From Pleionea sediminis (GTDB lineage Bacteria > Pseudomonadota > Gammaproteobacteria > Enterobacterales > Kangiellaceae): a stretch of 64,000 bases of DNA. The translations under genes and the position numbers were made by a program. Positions 46,464 through 56,058 of this stretch are shown piece by piece. Numbering within the stretch: position 1 is the stretch's first letter; every line of letters starts with the position of its first letter. The stretch covers positions 1-64,000 of the forward strand of contig NZ_SUNB01000010.1 in NCBI RefSeq assembly GCF_007570825.1, given 5' to 3'. Under the pieces are notes generated by a model. That model was given only the letters and a program-made list of their open reading frames with translations, was not told where the DNA came from and made no database searches.

Positions 46464-49082
46464 TTACTTCAAAGTTTCAAGTGTTTTTGACACTATCTCA
46501 AAGACATCTTTTGACAATTTTTCTTTATTTTTTAAGTTTTCCAATATCGACTTAACCATTGCTTGTCGTGATTGATCAAGGTGACGGGCAACTGAAAACT
46601 GTTTTGATAAATTTGCCGCAACTTGTGGATTAAAATCATCCACTTCATAAATAACGTCTCCCAACAATTGATAACCCAGGCCATCCAGTCGATGAAACTG
46701 AGCGAAATTTCCTGCAGCGAATGCACCAAATAAACTGCGTAATTTATTTGGATTTTTAATATTAAAGGCAGGACTTTGTCTTAACTGATTAATCGTTTTA
46801 ACAACATCCTCGTGGTCGTGCGTTGCATGAGCCACGAACCACTTATCCATAACCAAAGGTTCATCTTGCCATTTCTTATAAAACGCATCCGATAGTTGCC
46901 CCGCTTCCTTCGTATTTTCATGAATTGCACACGTTAGTGCAGCAATTTCATCGGACATAAGTTTTGCGGCATTAAACTGTTTCTCGACATAGGAACTCGC
47001 TGTGGATTCACCATGTACCAAATATTGCATCGTTAAATTTTTGAGTGCTCGATTGGCGGCGGCTTCTTGTGATAAATCATCGTCGCCTTCAACATACAAT
47101 TCGTTATATTTTTCCTGCCACAAAGTCGCCAACTCTTTTGCAATATAACTTTTCAGACCTCTTCTTTTTTCAACTAGAAAATCAATACCTTTCGAATAAT
47201 CGAGTTCAAACAAAGTTTTCAAATCAGGAATTTGCAGCGCACGCGCTTTAAAGGCGTTATCAACATCAGTATCTTTCAGAATATTTTCGAATGCTGATTT
47301 AATGGAGGTCGCTAAACCATTATCATCCGACAGCAGATAACGTTGCATTAATTGTTGACCAGCGTCCCATCGGTTAAACGCGTTGACATCATGTGCAAAC
47401 AACAGCGCCAAATCTTTTTCCGTTAATTCACTGCTAATCTTCACCGGCGCTGAAAAATCTCTAAACAAAGAAGGAACAACATCCTTTTCGACATCATGAA
47501 AAATAAAAGACTCTCCACTTTGATCAAAGTTTAATAAGACTTCATCTTGGGGATCTCCATCAGGCGACAGACGAAACGTAACGGCGTCACCATCTCGAGC
47601 AATAAGCCCTAACTTTACTGGAATTAAATAGGCTTGTTTTGCCGATGGATGCGAGTTTGATTGTATAAATTGGAGTTCCAACGTTTTGTTCGTTTCATCA
47701 TAACGATGCGTTACCTTGACGGTTGGCGTTCCCGCTTGACTGTACCAATGTTTAAAAGTATCCAAATTTACGCTACTTGCATCAGCCATCGCCGCAACAA
47801 AATCGTTACAGGTAACAGCTTGCCCGTCATGGCGATCAAAATACAAGTCCATACCTTTGCGGAAACTATCTTCTCCTATTAAGGTATGAATCATCCGAAT
47901 AACTTCAGCACCTTTATTGTATACAGTTACCGTGTAAAAATTATTCATCTCAATGTATTCATCGGGACGAATCGGATGTGCCATTGGACCCGCATCTTCA
48001 GCAAATTGGTAACTTCGAATAACTTTGACATCATCAATCCGTTTTACTGCTTTCGATCGTAAATCTTCCGTAAATCGTTGATCACGAAAAACCGTAAGGC
48101 CTTCTTTCAAACTCAGTTGAAACCAGTCGCGACAGGTTACTCGGTTACCGGTCCAGTTATGGAAATACTCATGACCAATAACACTTTCAACATTTTCAAA
48201 ATCTTGATCCGTCGCTGTTTGTGGATTGGCTAATACGTATTTGGTATTAAAAATGTTTAGGCCTTTGTTTTCCATTGCGCCCATATTAAAATCACCGACC
48301 GCAACAATCATATACAGGTCCAAATCGTATTCCAAATTGAATTTCTCTTCGTCCCACTTCATTGCATTTTTAAGCGACTCCATCGCAAACTCAGTTTGAT
48401 CCAACTTTCCTTTATCGACATACAGTTCCAATTTAACCGTTCTTCCTGATTGCGTCGTAAACGTGTCTTCCAATAAATCCAAATCGCCTGCTACCAACGC
48501 AAATAAATAACAAGGCTTTAAAAAGGGATCTTGCCATTCACAAAAGTGACGATCATTCGCTAAATCTCCGGCATTAACTTTATTACCATTAGACAAAAGT
48601 AATGGATATTTGTCTTTATCAGCTTCAATCCGAACATCAAATTTCGCTAAAATATCTGGTCGATCCATATAGTAAGTAATTTTACGAAATCCTTCAGCTT
48701 CACATTGCGTACATAATTTATCACCGGATTGATATAACCCTTCTAATGATGTGTTTTTATGGGGCTCGATCGAACACCGAGTAAACAGTTCAAATTTATC
48801 GTCAACTTTATTTAATTGCATGCCCTGTTCGTTGATGGTGTATTCACTCTCGTCTAATACCTGTCCATTAAACTCAATGGCCAACAATTTAAGCTCTTCA
48901 CCATCGAACCAAACTGAATTTGCATTAACATCGCCTTCTGGGTTGCGTCGCACCATTAACCGAGATTCGACTAATGTTTCTTCGTCGTTAATTAAAAAAT
49001 TTAATGAAATTTCGTCAATTAAAAAATTAGAAGGTTTATAGTCTTTGCGATATTTCGTAACCGGTGCCGTTGAAGTTTTCAT
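46464..49082 (-). CDS. pepN: Aminopeptidase N
   Basis: A 872-residue M1-family zinc aminopeptidase that trims peptides in the cytoplasm; the length is nearly that of E. coli PepN (870). The substrate-anchoring GAMEN motif is in NMGAMENKGLNIFN (about residues 258-271), the zinc motif is HEYFHNW (about 297-303), and the third ligand is in KEGLTVFRDQRF. C-terminal helical domains (about 550-872) are complete. The gene is divergent from pdhA and followed by a zinc-ribbon protein. Confidence 0.97.
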   Translation of the reverse strand: MKTSTAPVTKYRKDYKPSNFLIDEISLNFLINDEETLVESRLMVRRNPEGDVNANSVWFDGEELKLLAIEFNGQVLDESEYTINEQGMQLNKVDDKFELFTRCSIEPHKNTSLEGLYQSGDKLCTQCEAEGFRKITYYMDRPDILAKFDVRIEADKDKYPLLLSNGNKVNAGDLANDRHFCEWQDPFLKPCYLFALVAGDLDLLEDTFTTQSGRTVKLELYVDKGKLDQTEFAMESLKNAMKWDEEKFNLEYDLDLYMIVAVGDFNMGAMENKGLNIFNTKYVLANPQTATDQDFENVESVIGHEYFHNWTGNRVTCRDWFQLSLKEGLTVFRDQRFTEDLRSKAVKRIDDVKVIRSYQFAEDAGPMAHPIRPDEYIEMNNFYTVTVYNKGAEVIRMIHTLIGEDSFRKGMDLYFDRHDGQAVTCNDFVAAMADASSVNLDTFKHWYSQAGTPTVKVTHRYDETNKTLELQFIQSNSHPSAKQAYLIPVKLGLIARDGDAVTFRLSPDGDPQDEVLLNFDQSGESFIFHDVEKDVVPSLFRDFSAPVKISSELTEKDLALLFAHDVNAFNRWDAGQQLMQRYLLSDDNGLATSIKSAFENILKDTDVDNAFKARALQIPDLKTLFELDYSKGIDFLVEKRRGLKSYIAKELATLWQEKYNELYVEGDDDLSQEAAANRALKNLTMQYLVHGESTASSYVEKQFNAAKLMSDEIAALTCAIHENTKEAGQLSDAFYKKWQDEPLVMDKWFVAHATHDHEDVVKTINQLRQSPAFNIKNPNKLRSLFGAFAAGNFAQFHRLDGLGYQLLGDVIYEVDDFNPQVAANLSKQFSVARHLDQSRQAMVKSILENLKNKEKLSKDVFEIVSKTLETLK

Positions 49083-49339
49083 GGTCGTTTTTGTCGCCTT
49101 TTATTCGTGAATCACTGAGTCAAAATGTTGCTTTGAATAATTGTTAAAGACTAACGGAATACACATTAAATCAAAACCGGTTTCATGAATTACTGGTCCG
49201 ATTTGTTTTAAAAAGGGTTCGATTTTTCATTAAAACTGAGCAAATAACGCTCAATCACTACTAACTTTTGTTGTTTAGCGCTATACAAATGCGCTTCAGA
49301 TCCTTATGATCGGCGCCGCAATATTATTGACTCTACGCC

Positions 49340-49377
49340 AGCCGAAAAAATTCGGCTGCCTCGAAAGGAGGTTTATT
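49340..49377 (+). promoter_or_regulatory. Leader hairpin and strong Shine-Dalgarno of pdhA
   Basis: AGCCGAA (49340-49346), loop AAAA and TTCGGCT (49351-49357) form a hairpin that ends seven bases before the perfect ribosome-binding site AAGGAGG (49365-49371), which is six bases from the GTG start at 49378. The site decides the start codon. The hairpin may affect translation or message stability. Confidence 0.6.
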
Positions 49378-50463
49378 GTGACCACGGTTGCAAAGTTTGA
49401 CATAAAGTACACGCAATACATTGATCAAGATGGAAAGCCAACCAGCAAAAAATTACCCAAGCTGGCGAAAGACATCGACACCTTAAAAACTCTCTATCGA
49501 TCAATGCTTCGAATTCGTACCTTAGATACGAAAGCTTACGCACTTCAGCGAACTGGAAAAATGGGAACCTACCCAGCAGCCCTTGGCCAAGAAGCCATAG
49601 GCGTTGGCTTTGGGTCAGCACTCAACAAAGAAGACGTGCTTGTTCCCTATTACCGTGGTCAAGCAGCCATGGTTGAACATGGTGTCACCATGGAAGAAGT
49701 ATTACTCTACTGGGGTGGTGACGAGCGTGGTTCCGATTATCAACACGCAAAAGAAGATTTTCCGATTGCCGTACCGATCGCCACACAATGTTTGCATGCC
49801 GCTGGCGTTGCCAAAGCAATGCAATTGAAAGGTGAAAAGCGATGTGTTGCAACCGAAATTGGAGAAGGTGGAACTTCCGAAGGCGATTTTTATGAAGCCA
49901 TCAATGTTGCTGGTATCTGGAAATTACCGGTTGTCTTTTTCATTAATAACAACCAATGGGCTATTTCAGTTCCTTCCGAAATTCAAACTGCCTGTGAAAC
50001 TTACGCGCAAAAAGCCATTGCAGCCGGTATCGAAGCCGTTCAAGTTGACGGTAACGACATTGTTGCCGTTCGTGAAGCAGCCGAAAAAGCCTATGAAAAA
50101 GCTCGGAAAGGCGGTGGTGCCACGTTAATTGAATGTATCTCACTCCGCTTATGTGACCATACAACTGCTGATGATGCCAGCCGCTACCGTCCAGAAGGTG
50201 AATTAGATGAAGGCTGGAAAGCAGAGCCGATTCTTCGTTTGCGTAAATACTTAGAATCGATGGGAGAATGGGACGACGAGCAAGAAGAAGCGCTCAAAGC
50301 GGAACTTGCTAAAGAAGTCCAAGAAGCCGTTGATAATTATCTCAATACAGCCCCCGACAAGCCAGAAGCCATGTTCGATTATTTATACTCCGAGCTGCCC
50401 GCACGTACTATGGAGCAGCGCCAATACGCGATCGACAAAGCGAACAATAAAGGAGCGAAATAA
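49378..50463 (+). CDS. pdhA: 2-oxoacid (pyruvate/branched-chain) dehydrogenase E1 alpha
   Basis: A 361-residue thiamine-diphosphate subunit. The GTG start is set by AAGGAGG; an upstream in-frame ATG would add 24 residues without a ribosome site. TPP-binding motif GEGGTSEGDFYEA (from residue 162) to INNNQWAIS (about 187-195) has Glu in the place of the usual GDG Asp, as in branched-chain 2-oxoacid dehydrogenases. The phosphorylation-loop-like region YRPEGELDE is present. With PdhB it decarboxylates pyruvate or a branched-chain 2-oxoacid and feeds E2. The operon order E1-alpha, E1-beta, E2 replaces the AceE type of enteric bacteria; substrate choice cannot be decided from sequence alone. Confidence 0.85.
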   Translation: MTTVAKFDIKYTQYIDQDGKPTSKKLPKLAKDIDTLKTLYRSMLRIRTLDTKAYALQRTGKMGTYPAALGQEAIGVGFGSALNKEDVLVPYYRGQAAMVEHGVTMEEVLLYWGGDERGSDYQHAKEDFPIAVPIATQCLHAAGVAKAMQLKGEKRCVATEIGEGGTSEGDFYEAINVAGIWKLPVVFFINNNQWAISVPSEIQTACETYAQKAIAAGIEAVQVDGNDIVAVREAAEKAYEKARKGGGATLIECISLRLCDHTTADDASRYRPEGELDEGWKAEPILRLRKYLESMGEWDDEQEEALKAELAKEVQEAVDNYLNTAPDKPEAMFDYLYSELPARTMEQRQYAIDKANNKGAK

Positions 50464-51443
50464 TGTCAGCCATCACGCTTATTGAAGCCGTTAATAAAGC
50501 AATGGCTTACGAAATGGAAAATGACCAAACAGTTGTTGCTTTGGGAGAAGATGTCGGTGCCAACGGTGGTGTTTTCCGCGCCACTGATGGACTACAAAAG
50601 AAATTTGGCCCTGATCGTGTCATCGACACACCACTGGCAGAATCGATGATTGCCGGTGTTTCTATTGGTATGGCTGCACAAGGTATTAAACCTGTCGCTG
50701 AAATTCAATTTATGGGCTTTATCTTCCCTGCATTTGATCAAATCGTGTGTCATATGGCGCGAATGCGTCACCGAACGCGTGGCCGAATTACTTTACCGAT
50801 GGTTATCCGAGCGCCTTACGGTGGTGGTATTCACGCGCCAGAGCATCACTCTGAAAGTACAGAAGCTTTGTTTGCTCACATTCCTGGATTAAAAGTTGTT
50901 ATTCCTTCGAATCCATCACGGGCATACGGTTTAATGCTAGCCGCCATTCGTGACCCAGATCCCGTCATTTTTCTTGAGCCAAAACGTGTTTACCGAATTG
51001 TTAAGCACGAAGTTGAAGATAATGGCGAAGAGTATCCGATTGGATGTTGTTTTGTGGATCGCGAAGGCACGGACATTACGCTAATATCTTGGGGCGCCAT
51101 GCTACATGAAACGCATCAAGCTGCGGAAAAACTCGCCGCAGAAGGTATCAGCGCTGAAGTTATTGATGTAGCGACAGTGAGCCCACTCGATATTGACACT
51201 ATCTTGGAGTCTGTAGAAAAAACAGGCCGCGCAATGATTGTTCAAGAAGCCCCAAAAGCGGGAAGCCTGGGTTCAGAAATTGCCGCAGAAATTGCTGAAA
51301 AAGCAGTCATGAGTTTACTCGCACCCATTGGCCGGGTTTCCGGATACGATACAGTAATGCCGTATTATCGACTGGAAAAGCAATACATGCCTACCGTGGA
51401 TCGTGTTCTCGAAGAAGCCAGAAAAATAATGGAGTACAAATGA
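50463..51443 (+). CDS. pdhB: 2-oxoacid dehydrogenase E1 beta
   Basis: A 326-residue partner of the alpha subunit. It opens ITLIEAVNKAMAYEMENDQTV, has GEDVGANGGVFRATDGL and DTPLAESMIAGVSIGMA (about residues 27-65), and MRHRTRGRITLPMVIRAPYGGG (about 99-120). The C-terminal transketolase-like domain has DVATVSPLDIDTI and YDTVMPYYRLEKQYMP. The ATG overlaps the pdhA stop by one base (TAATG), and the gene overlaps the E2 start by four, so the three are translated together. Confidence 0.93.
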   Translation: MSAITLIEAVNKAMAYEMENDQTVVALGEDVGANGGVFRATDGLQKKFGPDRVIDTPLAESMIAGVSIGMAAQGIKPVAEIQFMGFIFPAFDQIVCHMARMRHRTRGRITLPMVIRAPYGGGIHAPEHHSESTEALFAHIPGLKVVIPSNPSRAYGLMLAAIRDPDPVIFLEPKRVYRIVKHEVEDNGEEYPIGCCFVDREGTDITLISWGAMLHETHQAAEKLAAEGISAEVIDVATVSPLDIDTILESVEKTGRAMIVQEAPKAGSLGSEIAAEIAEKAVMSLLAPIGRVSGYDTVMPYYRLEKQYMPTVDRVLEEARKIMEYK

Positions 51444-53164
51444 ACATCTTCAACTTACCCGATTTAGGTGAAGGACTTCCCGACGCAGAAGTCGTTCGCT
51501 GGTTAGTTAAAGAAGGCGACACTGTAACCGTTGACCAACCCATGGTCGAAATGGAAACAGCCAAAGCCGTAGTCGAAGTACCTTCTCCCTACGCGGGAAA
51601 AGTTACCAAGCTGCACGGTCAGCCCGGAGATGTTATTCAAGTGGGTGCTCCTTTGGTTGAGTTCGATGGTGACGGCAGCTCGTCAGCACCTTCTACAGAA
51701 GCCAAATCAGAAACACCAAAACAACAACCAGCTGCAGAAAAACCTGCTGCGCCGGTCCAATCAGGTTCAGGCGAAGTATTCAAGCTACCTGATCTTGGTG
51801 AAGGATTACCTGACGCCGAAGTGGTTCGTTGGTTAGTCAAAGAAGGTGACACTGTAACGGTTGATCAACCCATGGTTGAAATGGAAACAGCCAAAGCCGT
51901 CGTTGAAGTCCCCTCACCTCTTGCTGGAACGATTTCCAAATTACACGGCAAAGAAGGCGACGTTATTCAGGTGGGCTCCCCGCTGGTTACTTTTGGTGGC
52001 CAAGGCGGAGAAGCCGCTGCTCAACCAGAATCCAGTGACGATTCAAAATCGGCCGATGCCGGTACCGTTGTCGGTGCTGTCGAAGTCGGCAATCAAATCG
52101 TTGCCGAATCAGCCGACTCCATTGCCAAAGCATTGGCTCGCAAATTAAAAGTCGATTTAACGAAAGTTAAAGGCACTGGCAAAGATGGAAAAATTACGCA
52201 AGCCGATGTGAAAGCCGCAGCCAAAGCAGGAACAGCCACAGCATCAGGCAATGCATCAGCAGGTCAACCAACCGTCGGTACAGATACCAACAATCCTTTG
52301 TCCTACAAAGCATCGCCAGCAGTAAGAGCTTTAGCGCGACGCTTGGGCGTTGATTTGGGTCAGTGTCAGGCAACCGGTCGCAAAGGCAGTATTACACGCG
52401 CTGACGTCGAGCAAGCATCCAGTGGTAAGCCATCGGCTGCAGCTCAAGCAATGTCTCAACGACCAGCAGCAACCAGTTCAACCGCAGCTCAATCAACTGG
52501 TTCACGTTTGCCGAGTATTAACATCACTCGTGATCCTCAGCCAGTTCGTGGTGCACGACGTGCCATGGCTCAAGGCATGGCTCATTCACACGCAACCGTT
52601 GTTCCAACAACTTTGGTTGAAGATGCCAACATTAGTTCATGGCCGAAAGGCACCGATTCACTCGCTCGTTACATTCGAGCCATGGTGTATGCATGCCGAG
52701 TTGAACCATCGCTAAACGCTTGGTTTGATGGTGAAAACATGGAAAAGCTGCACCATCCAAATGTAAGCATTGGTATTGCGGTTGATACACCAGATGGTCT
52801 TTACGTTCCTGTTGTTCACAATGCTGATCAACAAACAATGGCCGAGTCTCGAGCAAGTGTTCAAGTCCTTCGTGACAAGATCGCAAACAAAGCCATTAAA
52901 CCTGATGATCTTGCCAATGCGACAATCACCCTGTCGAACTTTGGTTCTATTGCGGGTCGTTATGGAACACCTGTTGTTTCACCGCCACAGGTCGCCATTT
53001 TAGGCACTGGCCGATTCCGTAATGAACTTCAATTAACGGATAAAGGCATTGTGAATCAAAAAATGTTGCCGCTTTCTTTAACCTTTGATCACCGAGCTTG
53101 TACGGGTGGAGAAGCAGCAAGATTTTTAGCTGCCTTAGTCGAAGATCTTCAAAAGCCAGCATAG
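51440..53164 (+). CDS. pdhC: 2-oxoacid dehydrogenase E2 with two lipoyl and two E3-binding domains
   Basis: This 574-residue acyltransferase core has two lipoyl domains (about residues 1-78, Lys42, and 112-188, Lys152), each with METAKAVVEV. A first E3-binding domain lies at about 235-268 (IAKALARKLKVDLTKVKGTG) and a second at about 301-335 (SPAVRALARRLGVDLGQCQ). The catalytic domain (about 360-574) has the active His551 in FDHRACTGGEAARF, where the common HxxxDG Asp is Thr. Linkers are Ala/Pro/Ser-rich. Residues 6-50 and 116-160 are identical. It links E1 to an E3 encoded elsewhere. Confidence 0.93.
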   Translation: MNIFNLPDLGEGLPDAEVVRWLVKEGDTVTVDQPMVEMETAKAVVEVPSPYAGKVTKLHGQPGDVIQVGAPLVEFDGDGSSSAPSTEAKSETPKQQPAAEKPAAPVQSGSGEVFKLPDLGEGLPDAEVVRWLVKEGDTVTVDQPMVEMETAKAVVEVPSPLAGTISKLHGKEGDVIQVGSPLVTFGGQGGEAAAQPESSDDSKSADAGTVVGAVEVGNQIVAESADSIAKALARKLKVDLTKVKGTGKDGKITQADVKAAAKAGTATASGNASAGQPTVGTDTNNPLSYKASPAVRALARRLGVDLGQCQATGRKGSITRADVEQASSGKPSAAAQAMSQRPAATSSTAAQSTGSRLPSINITRDPQPVRGARRAMAQGMAHSHATVVPTTLVEDANISSWPKGTDSLARYIRAMVYACRVEPSLNAWFDGENMEKLHHPNVSIGIAVDTPDGLYVPVVHNADQQTMAESRASVQVLRDKIANKAIKPDDLANATITLSNFGSIAGRYGTPVVSPPQVAILGTGRFRNELQLTDKGIVNQKMLPLSLTFDHRACTGGEAARFLAALVEDLQKPA

Positions 53165-53176
53165 TCAATAGACCTT

Positions 53177-53210
53177 ACGACTCAAGGTGACTGATAACAC
53201 CTTGAGTCGT
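53177..53210 (+). terminator. Terminator of the pdhABC operon
   Basis: A perfect 13-base stem, ACGACTCAAGGTG (53177-53189) with CACCTTGAGTCGT (53198-53210), loop of 8, lies 12 bases after the E2 stop. Only a weak T-tract follows (TTCGT). Confidence 0.7.
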
Positions 53211-53303
53211 TTCGTAACAACCGAAGAAACATCAGTAATCTTCGTTGACTGTACTGTATGGCAACGGTAAACTTCTGAGTATCTCGTAGTAGTCGTTCTG
53301 GCA

Positions 53304-55055
53304 TTGGATGCTTATTTAATGAAACAATGGAATTGTATTTCGAAACTCATCAATTCAATAAAATTTATCTTATTATTTTTCTGTTTTGGAATAAGCAACT
53401 CGCTGTTATCGTCTGACAATATCCGTGCATTATACTCACCACCGATCGGAAGTTCTCCGGTTTTAGATGGTCAGTGGACATTATGTTTTGCTAATGGCTT
53501 TAAACCCTATAACAACCTTTCAAAATGCCACCCGTTTAAAATTCCCGGCTCTTGGGAAGAGCAAGGATACGAAGACTATGATGGCTTTGTCAGACTCAGC
53601 AAGTTATTTTTCCTTAGTGAAGAACAAACAAAAGATTACACCGGAATTTATTTTCATAAAATTCGTGACGCCGACAAAGTCTATATCAACGGTCACTTAA
53701 TAGGAGAAACAGGAGAGTTTCCTCCAGATTTTAAAAAGGCAACGCTCTATTCACGCACTTATTCCATCGATCCGGATGTCTGGAAAATTAACGACATGAA
53801 TAGAATTGACGTCTGGATTTATAATAACGCCCGTATGGGCGGCATTACTAACGAAGCACCCGTTCTCGATAACTACTACAACTTATTAAAAAAGCAAACC
53901 TACTCAAACTACGAAACCATTGCCTTTGTCAGTGTTCTGGCCGTATTCGCATTATTACATTTAGTCTACTTTGCTTTTCATCGACATTCTTTTGATGTGC
54001 TATTTTATGGAATTTTTGTTGGCACCTGGTCTGTCTACTTATTAACTTACACAGAAATCATTCTCGATTTAAATTTTGATTTAAACTTTATTTTTCGCCT
54101 GAACATTGCTCTGTTTTACATTATCTTTATTTCATTACCGCTGTTTATTTTCAAGTTTTATAATGAGCCGGTTCCGAAATATTTGACACTTGTTTTTGCG
54201 TTTGTTGCGCTAAATATTCCCTTCGTGCTTTTAGTGCCCAATATCGATCATATTTACTTATCGCTGACATTGATTGAAACGGTAGCACTATTAGTAACCT
54301 TGCCCGCGATTATTTACATCATTTACCAATCTTATAAACGACAACTTGATTATTCACGGTACTTAAATGCTTTCGTAATTTTATATTTGTTTTTGGGAAC
54401 ACTGGATATCTACTTCGACTTTACTAAAGGCGCACCCGATGTTGGAAACCGTTTATTAGGTCCTTATGCGTTGATTATTTTAAACTTCGCATTTAGCGCC
54501 ATTGTTTATCATAAACATTGGGTTTACTACCAAGGCGCAACCTTTGACACATTAACCGGCTTATTACAACGAGAGCCTTTTATAGAAAGACTCACGCAAG
54601 ACTTATATCGATTTCAGCGTAACGAACAGCGACTGATCATCATCATGCTAGATTTGGATCGCTTTAAATCCATCAACGATACTTTTGGTCATATGGCAGG
54701 CGATGATGTATTACGTGCAGTTGCAAACGGATTAACTCAAAGTTTGCGTACGTTTGACAATGTGGCTCGTTTTGGCGGCGACGAGTTTTGTATCTCTGCA
54801 CTAGTAGACAAAGACACTCACGTTGAAAGTTTTGTTGAGCGAATACATCAAGCTATTTCAAATATAGAAATTGAAGTGAAAGGCGTCACGATTAAACCAG
54901 CCGCTACTTTTGGAGCGCTCGAGTATCACTCAACCTTTGGTGACGATCCGGAACAACTCATCACCATGGCAGACGACCAGCTCATTACCGCAAAATTTAA
55001 CGACAAAGGCTCTATACTTTGGTTTAAAGAGCCTCTTTTAAGTTACGTCAGCTGA
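53304..55055 (+). CDS. Membrane-bound diguanylate cyclase with 7TM and periplasmic sensor
   Basis: A 583-residue protein; an ATG five codons later (53319) is an equally good start. A signal segment (about residues 17-35) precedes a periplasmic beta-sandwich (about 40-190) that resembles the jelly-roll of glycoside-hydrolase-2 and 7TMR-DISM sensors (GSWEEQGYEDYDGFVRLSK, YINGHLIGETGEFPPDF). Then come about seven membrane helices (205-400) and a GGDEF domain (about 415-575). The cyclase signature FGGDEF is intact, and the product-inhibition site RTFD lies five residues before it. The predicted role is c-di-GMP synthesis in response to an extracytoplasmic ligand, perhaps a carbohydrate. Confidence 0.88.
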   Translation: MDAYLMKQWNCISKLINSIKFILLFFCFGISNSLLSSDNIRALYSPPIGSSPVLDGQWTLCFANGFKPYNNLSKCHPFKIPGSWEEQGYEDYDGFVRLSKLFFLSEEQTKDYTGIYFHKIRDADKVYINGHLIGETGEFPPDFKKATLYSRTYSIDPDVWKINDMNRIDVWIYNNARMGGITNEAPVLDNYYNLLKKQTYSNYETIAFVSVLAVFALLHLVYFAFHRHSFDVLFYGIFVGTWSVYLLTYTEIILDLNFDLNFIFRLNIALFYIIFISLPLFIFKFYNEPVPKYLTLVFAFVALNIPFVLLVPNIDHIYLSLTLIETVALLVTLPAIIYIIYQSYKRQLDYSRYLNAFVILYLFLGTLDIYFDFTKGAPDVGNRLLGPYALIILNFAFSAIVYHKHWVYYQGATFDTLTGLLQREPFIERLTQDLYRFQRNEQRLIIIMLDLDRFKSINDTFGHMAGDDVLRAVANGLTQSLRTFDNVARFGGDEFCISALVDKDTHVESFVERIHQAISNIEIEVKGVTIKPAATFGALEYHSTFGDDPEQLITMADDQLITAKFNDKGSILWFKEPLLSYVS

Positions 55056-55060
55056 ATTTT

Positions 55061-55879
55061 TTATGCTGCATCAAATGTGATTTCATAAGACGTGAATTTA
55101 CGTATGTTTATCACGCCGGTATCAAGCAGTAAATACTGCCCTTTTATACCCATCAAAACGCCTTCGACCACCGGGTTTTTATCAAAATTATGAGAGGCGA
55201 TTTTTGTTGGAAATGCTTCAACAGGATAGTTAATATCGACAACATCGCTCTTCATAAACTCGATTTCATTTTCACCGTGCTCGGATATTAATTGATTAAG
55301 AGACGCCGAAAGTTCATTTTTTAAACTTTCGCCTCTCTCCGCTAGATCAACCGAATCCGCATTCCCTTTTAACATGGCGCGCCAATTGGTCTTATCCGCA
55401 ATAAGATCTTTAAACAAGGTTTCAACAAAGCCCGACTGTTGCCGCGTCGCCACTTTAAATAAAATCATTGCCTGTGTGGCGCCTTGGTCGATCCAACGTG
55501 TTGGAATTTGAGAATGACGAGTAATCCCGACTTTAAGACCGCTCGTATTCGATAAATAAACATAATGGGGAATAAAACAGTGGGTTTCGCCCCACTCTGG
55601 CTCGCGACAAGTTCCTTCATGATAATGACACGTTTCTGGCTTCATAATGCACATGTCACAGCGTGCTAATTTTTTCATACACGGATAGCAATAACCTTGC
55701 GAAAAGCTCTTCTTCGTTTTTTTAGCGCAATTGGAACAGTAGATATTTCCTGTATGCTCCATTCGAATTTTTTGGCCAATTAACGGATTTAATCCAATAT
55801 CCTCTTCACCAACCGGCAAAAAGTATTGAACAGGAGATTCAAGTTGAGATTTAAGTTTATTGAGCGTTCCAGTAATCAT
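55061..55879 (-). CDS. DUF2797 zinc-binding protein
   Basis: This 272-residue protein of the DUF2797 family has several Cys pairs in the first third (CSNCAKKTKKSFSQGYCYPC, CDMCIMKPETCHYHEGTC), likely zinc ligands, then the GIY-like segment HYVYLSNTSGLKVGITRHSQIPTRWIDQGA (about residues 120-150). The resemblance to GIY-YIG folds is suggestive only, and no enzyme activity is known to me. It is convergent with the diguanylate cyclase gene with five bases between stops. Confidence 0.8.
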   Translation of the reverse strand: MITGTLNKLKSQLESPVQYFLPVGEEDIGLNPLIGQKIRMEHTGNIYCSNCAKKTKKSFSQGYCYPCMKKLARCDMCIMKPETCHYHEGTCREPEWGETHCFIPHYVYLSNTSGLKVGITRHSQIPTRWIDQGATQAMILFKVATRQQSGFVETLFKDLIADKTNWRAMLKGNADSVDLAERGESLKNELSASLNQLISEHGENEIEFMKSDVVDINYPVEAFPTKIASHNFDKNPVVEGVLMGIKGQYLLLDTGVINIRKFTSYEITFDAA

Positions 55880-56058
55880 TGCAGGTTTCTTGTTTTGATT
55901 ATCGTTGAATGTGATCTGGCGCTAGTTTGACAAAGATCCTAGCAAATGAAAAGGACTCTTCAATGCTCAATCAATCTTAGTTCGGTACTATTGTATAAAG
56001 ACCAACCGCTTAAAGTATTCACGATTGTTTTAAGTTGGACTTTACGAAGAATGACTAA

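Noticed and set aside
52350..52715. Frame of 121 codons inside the E2 gene
   Set aside because: Same strand, shifted frame; the Gln/Leu/Val-rich composition reflects the Ala/Ser-rich E2 linker and there is no start signal.
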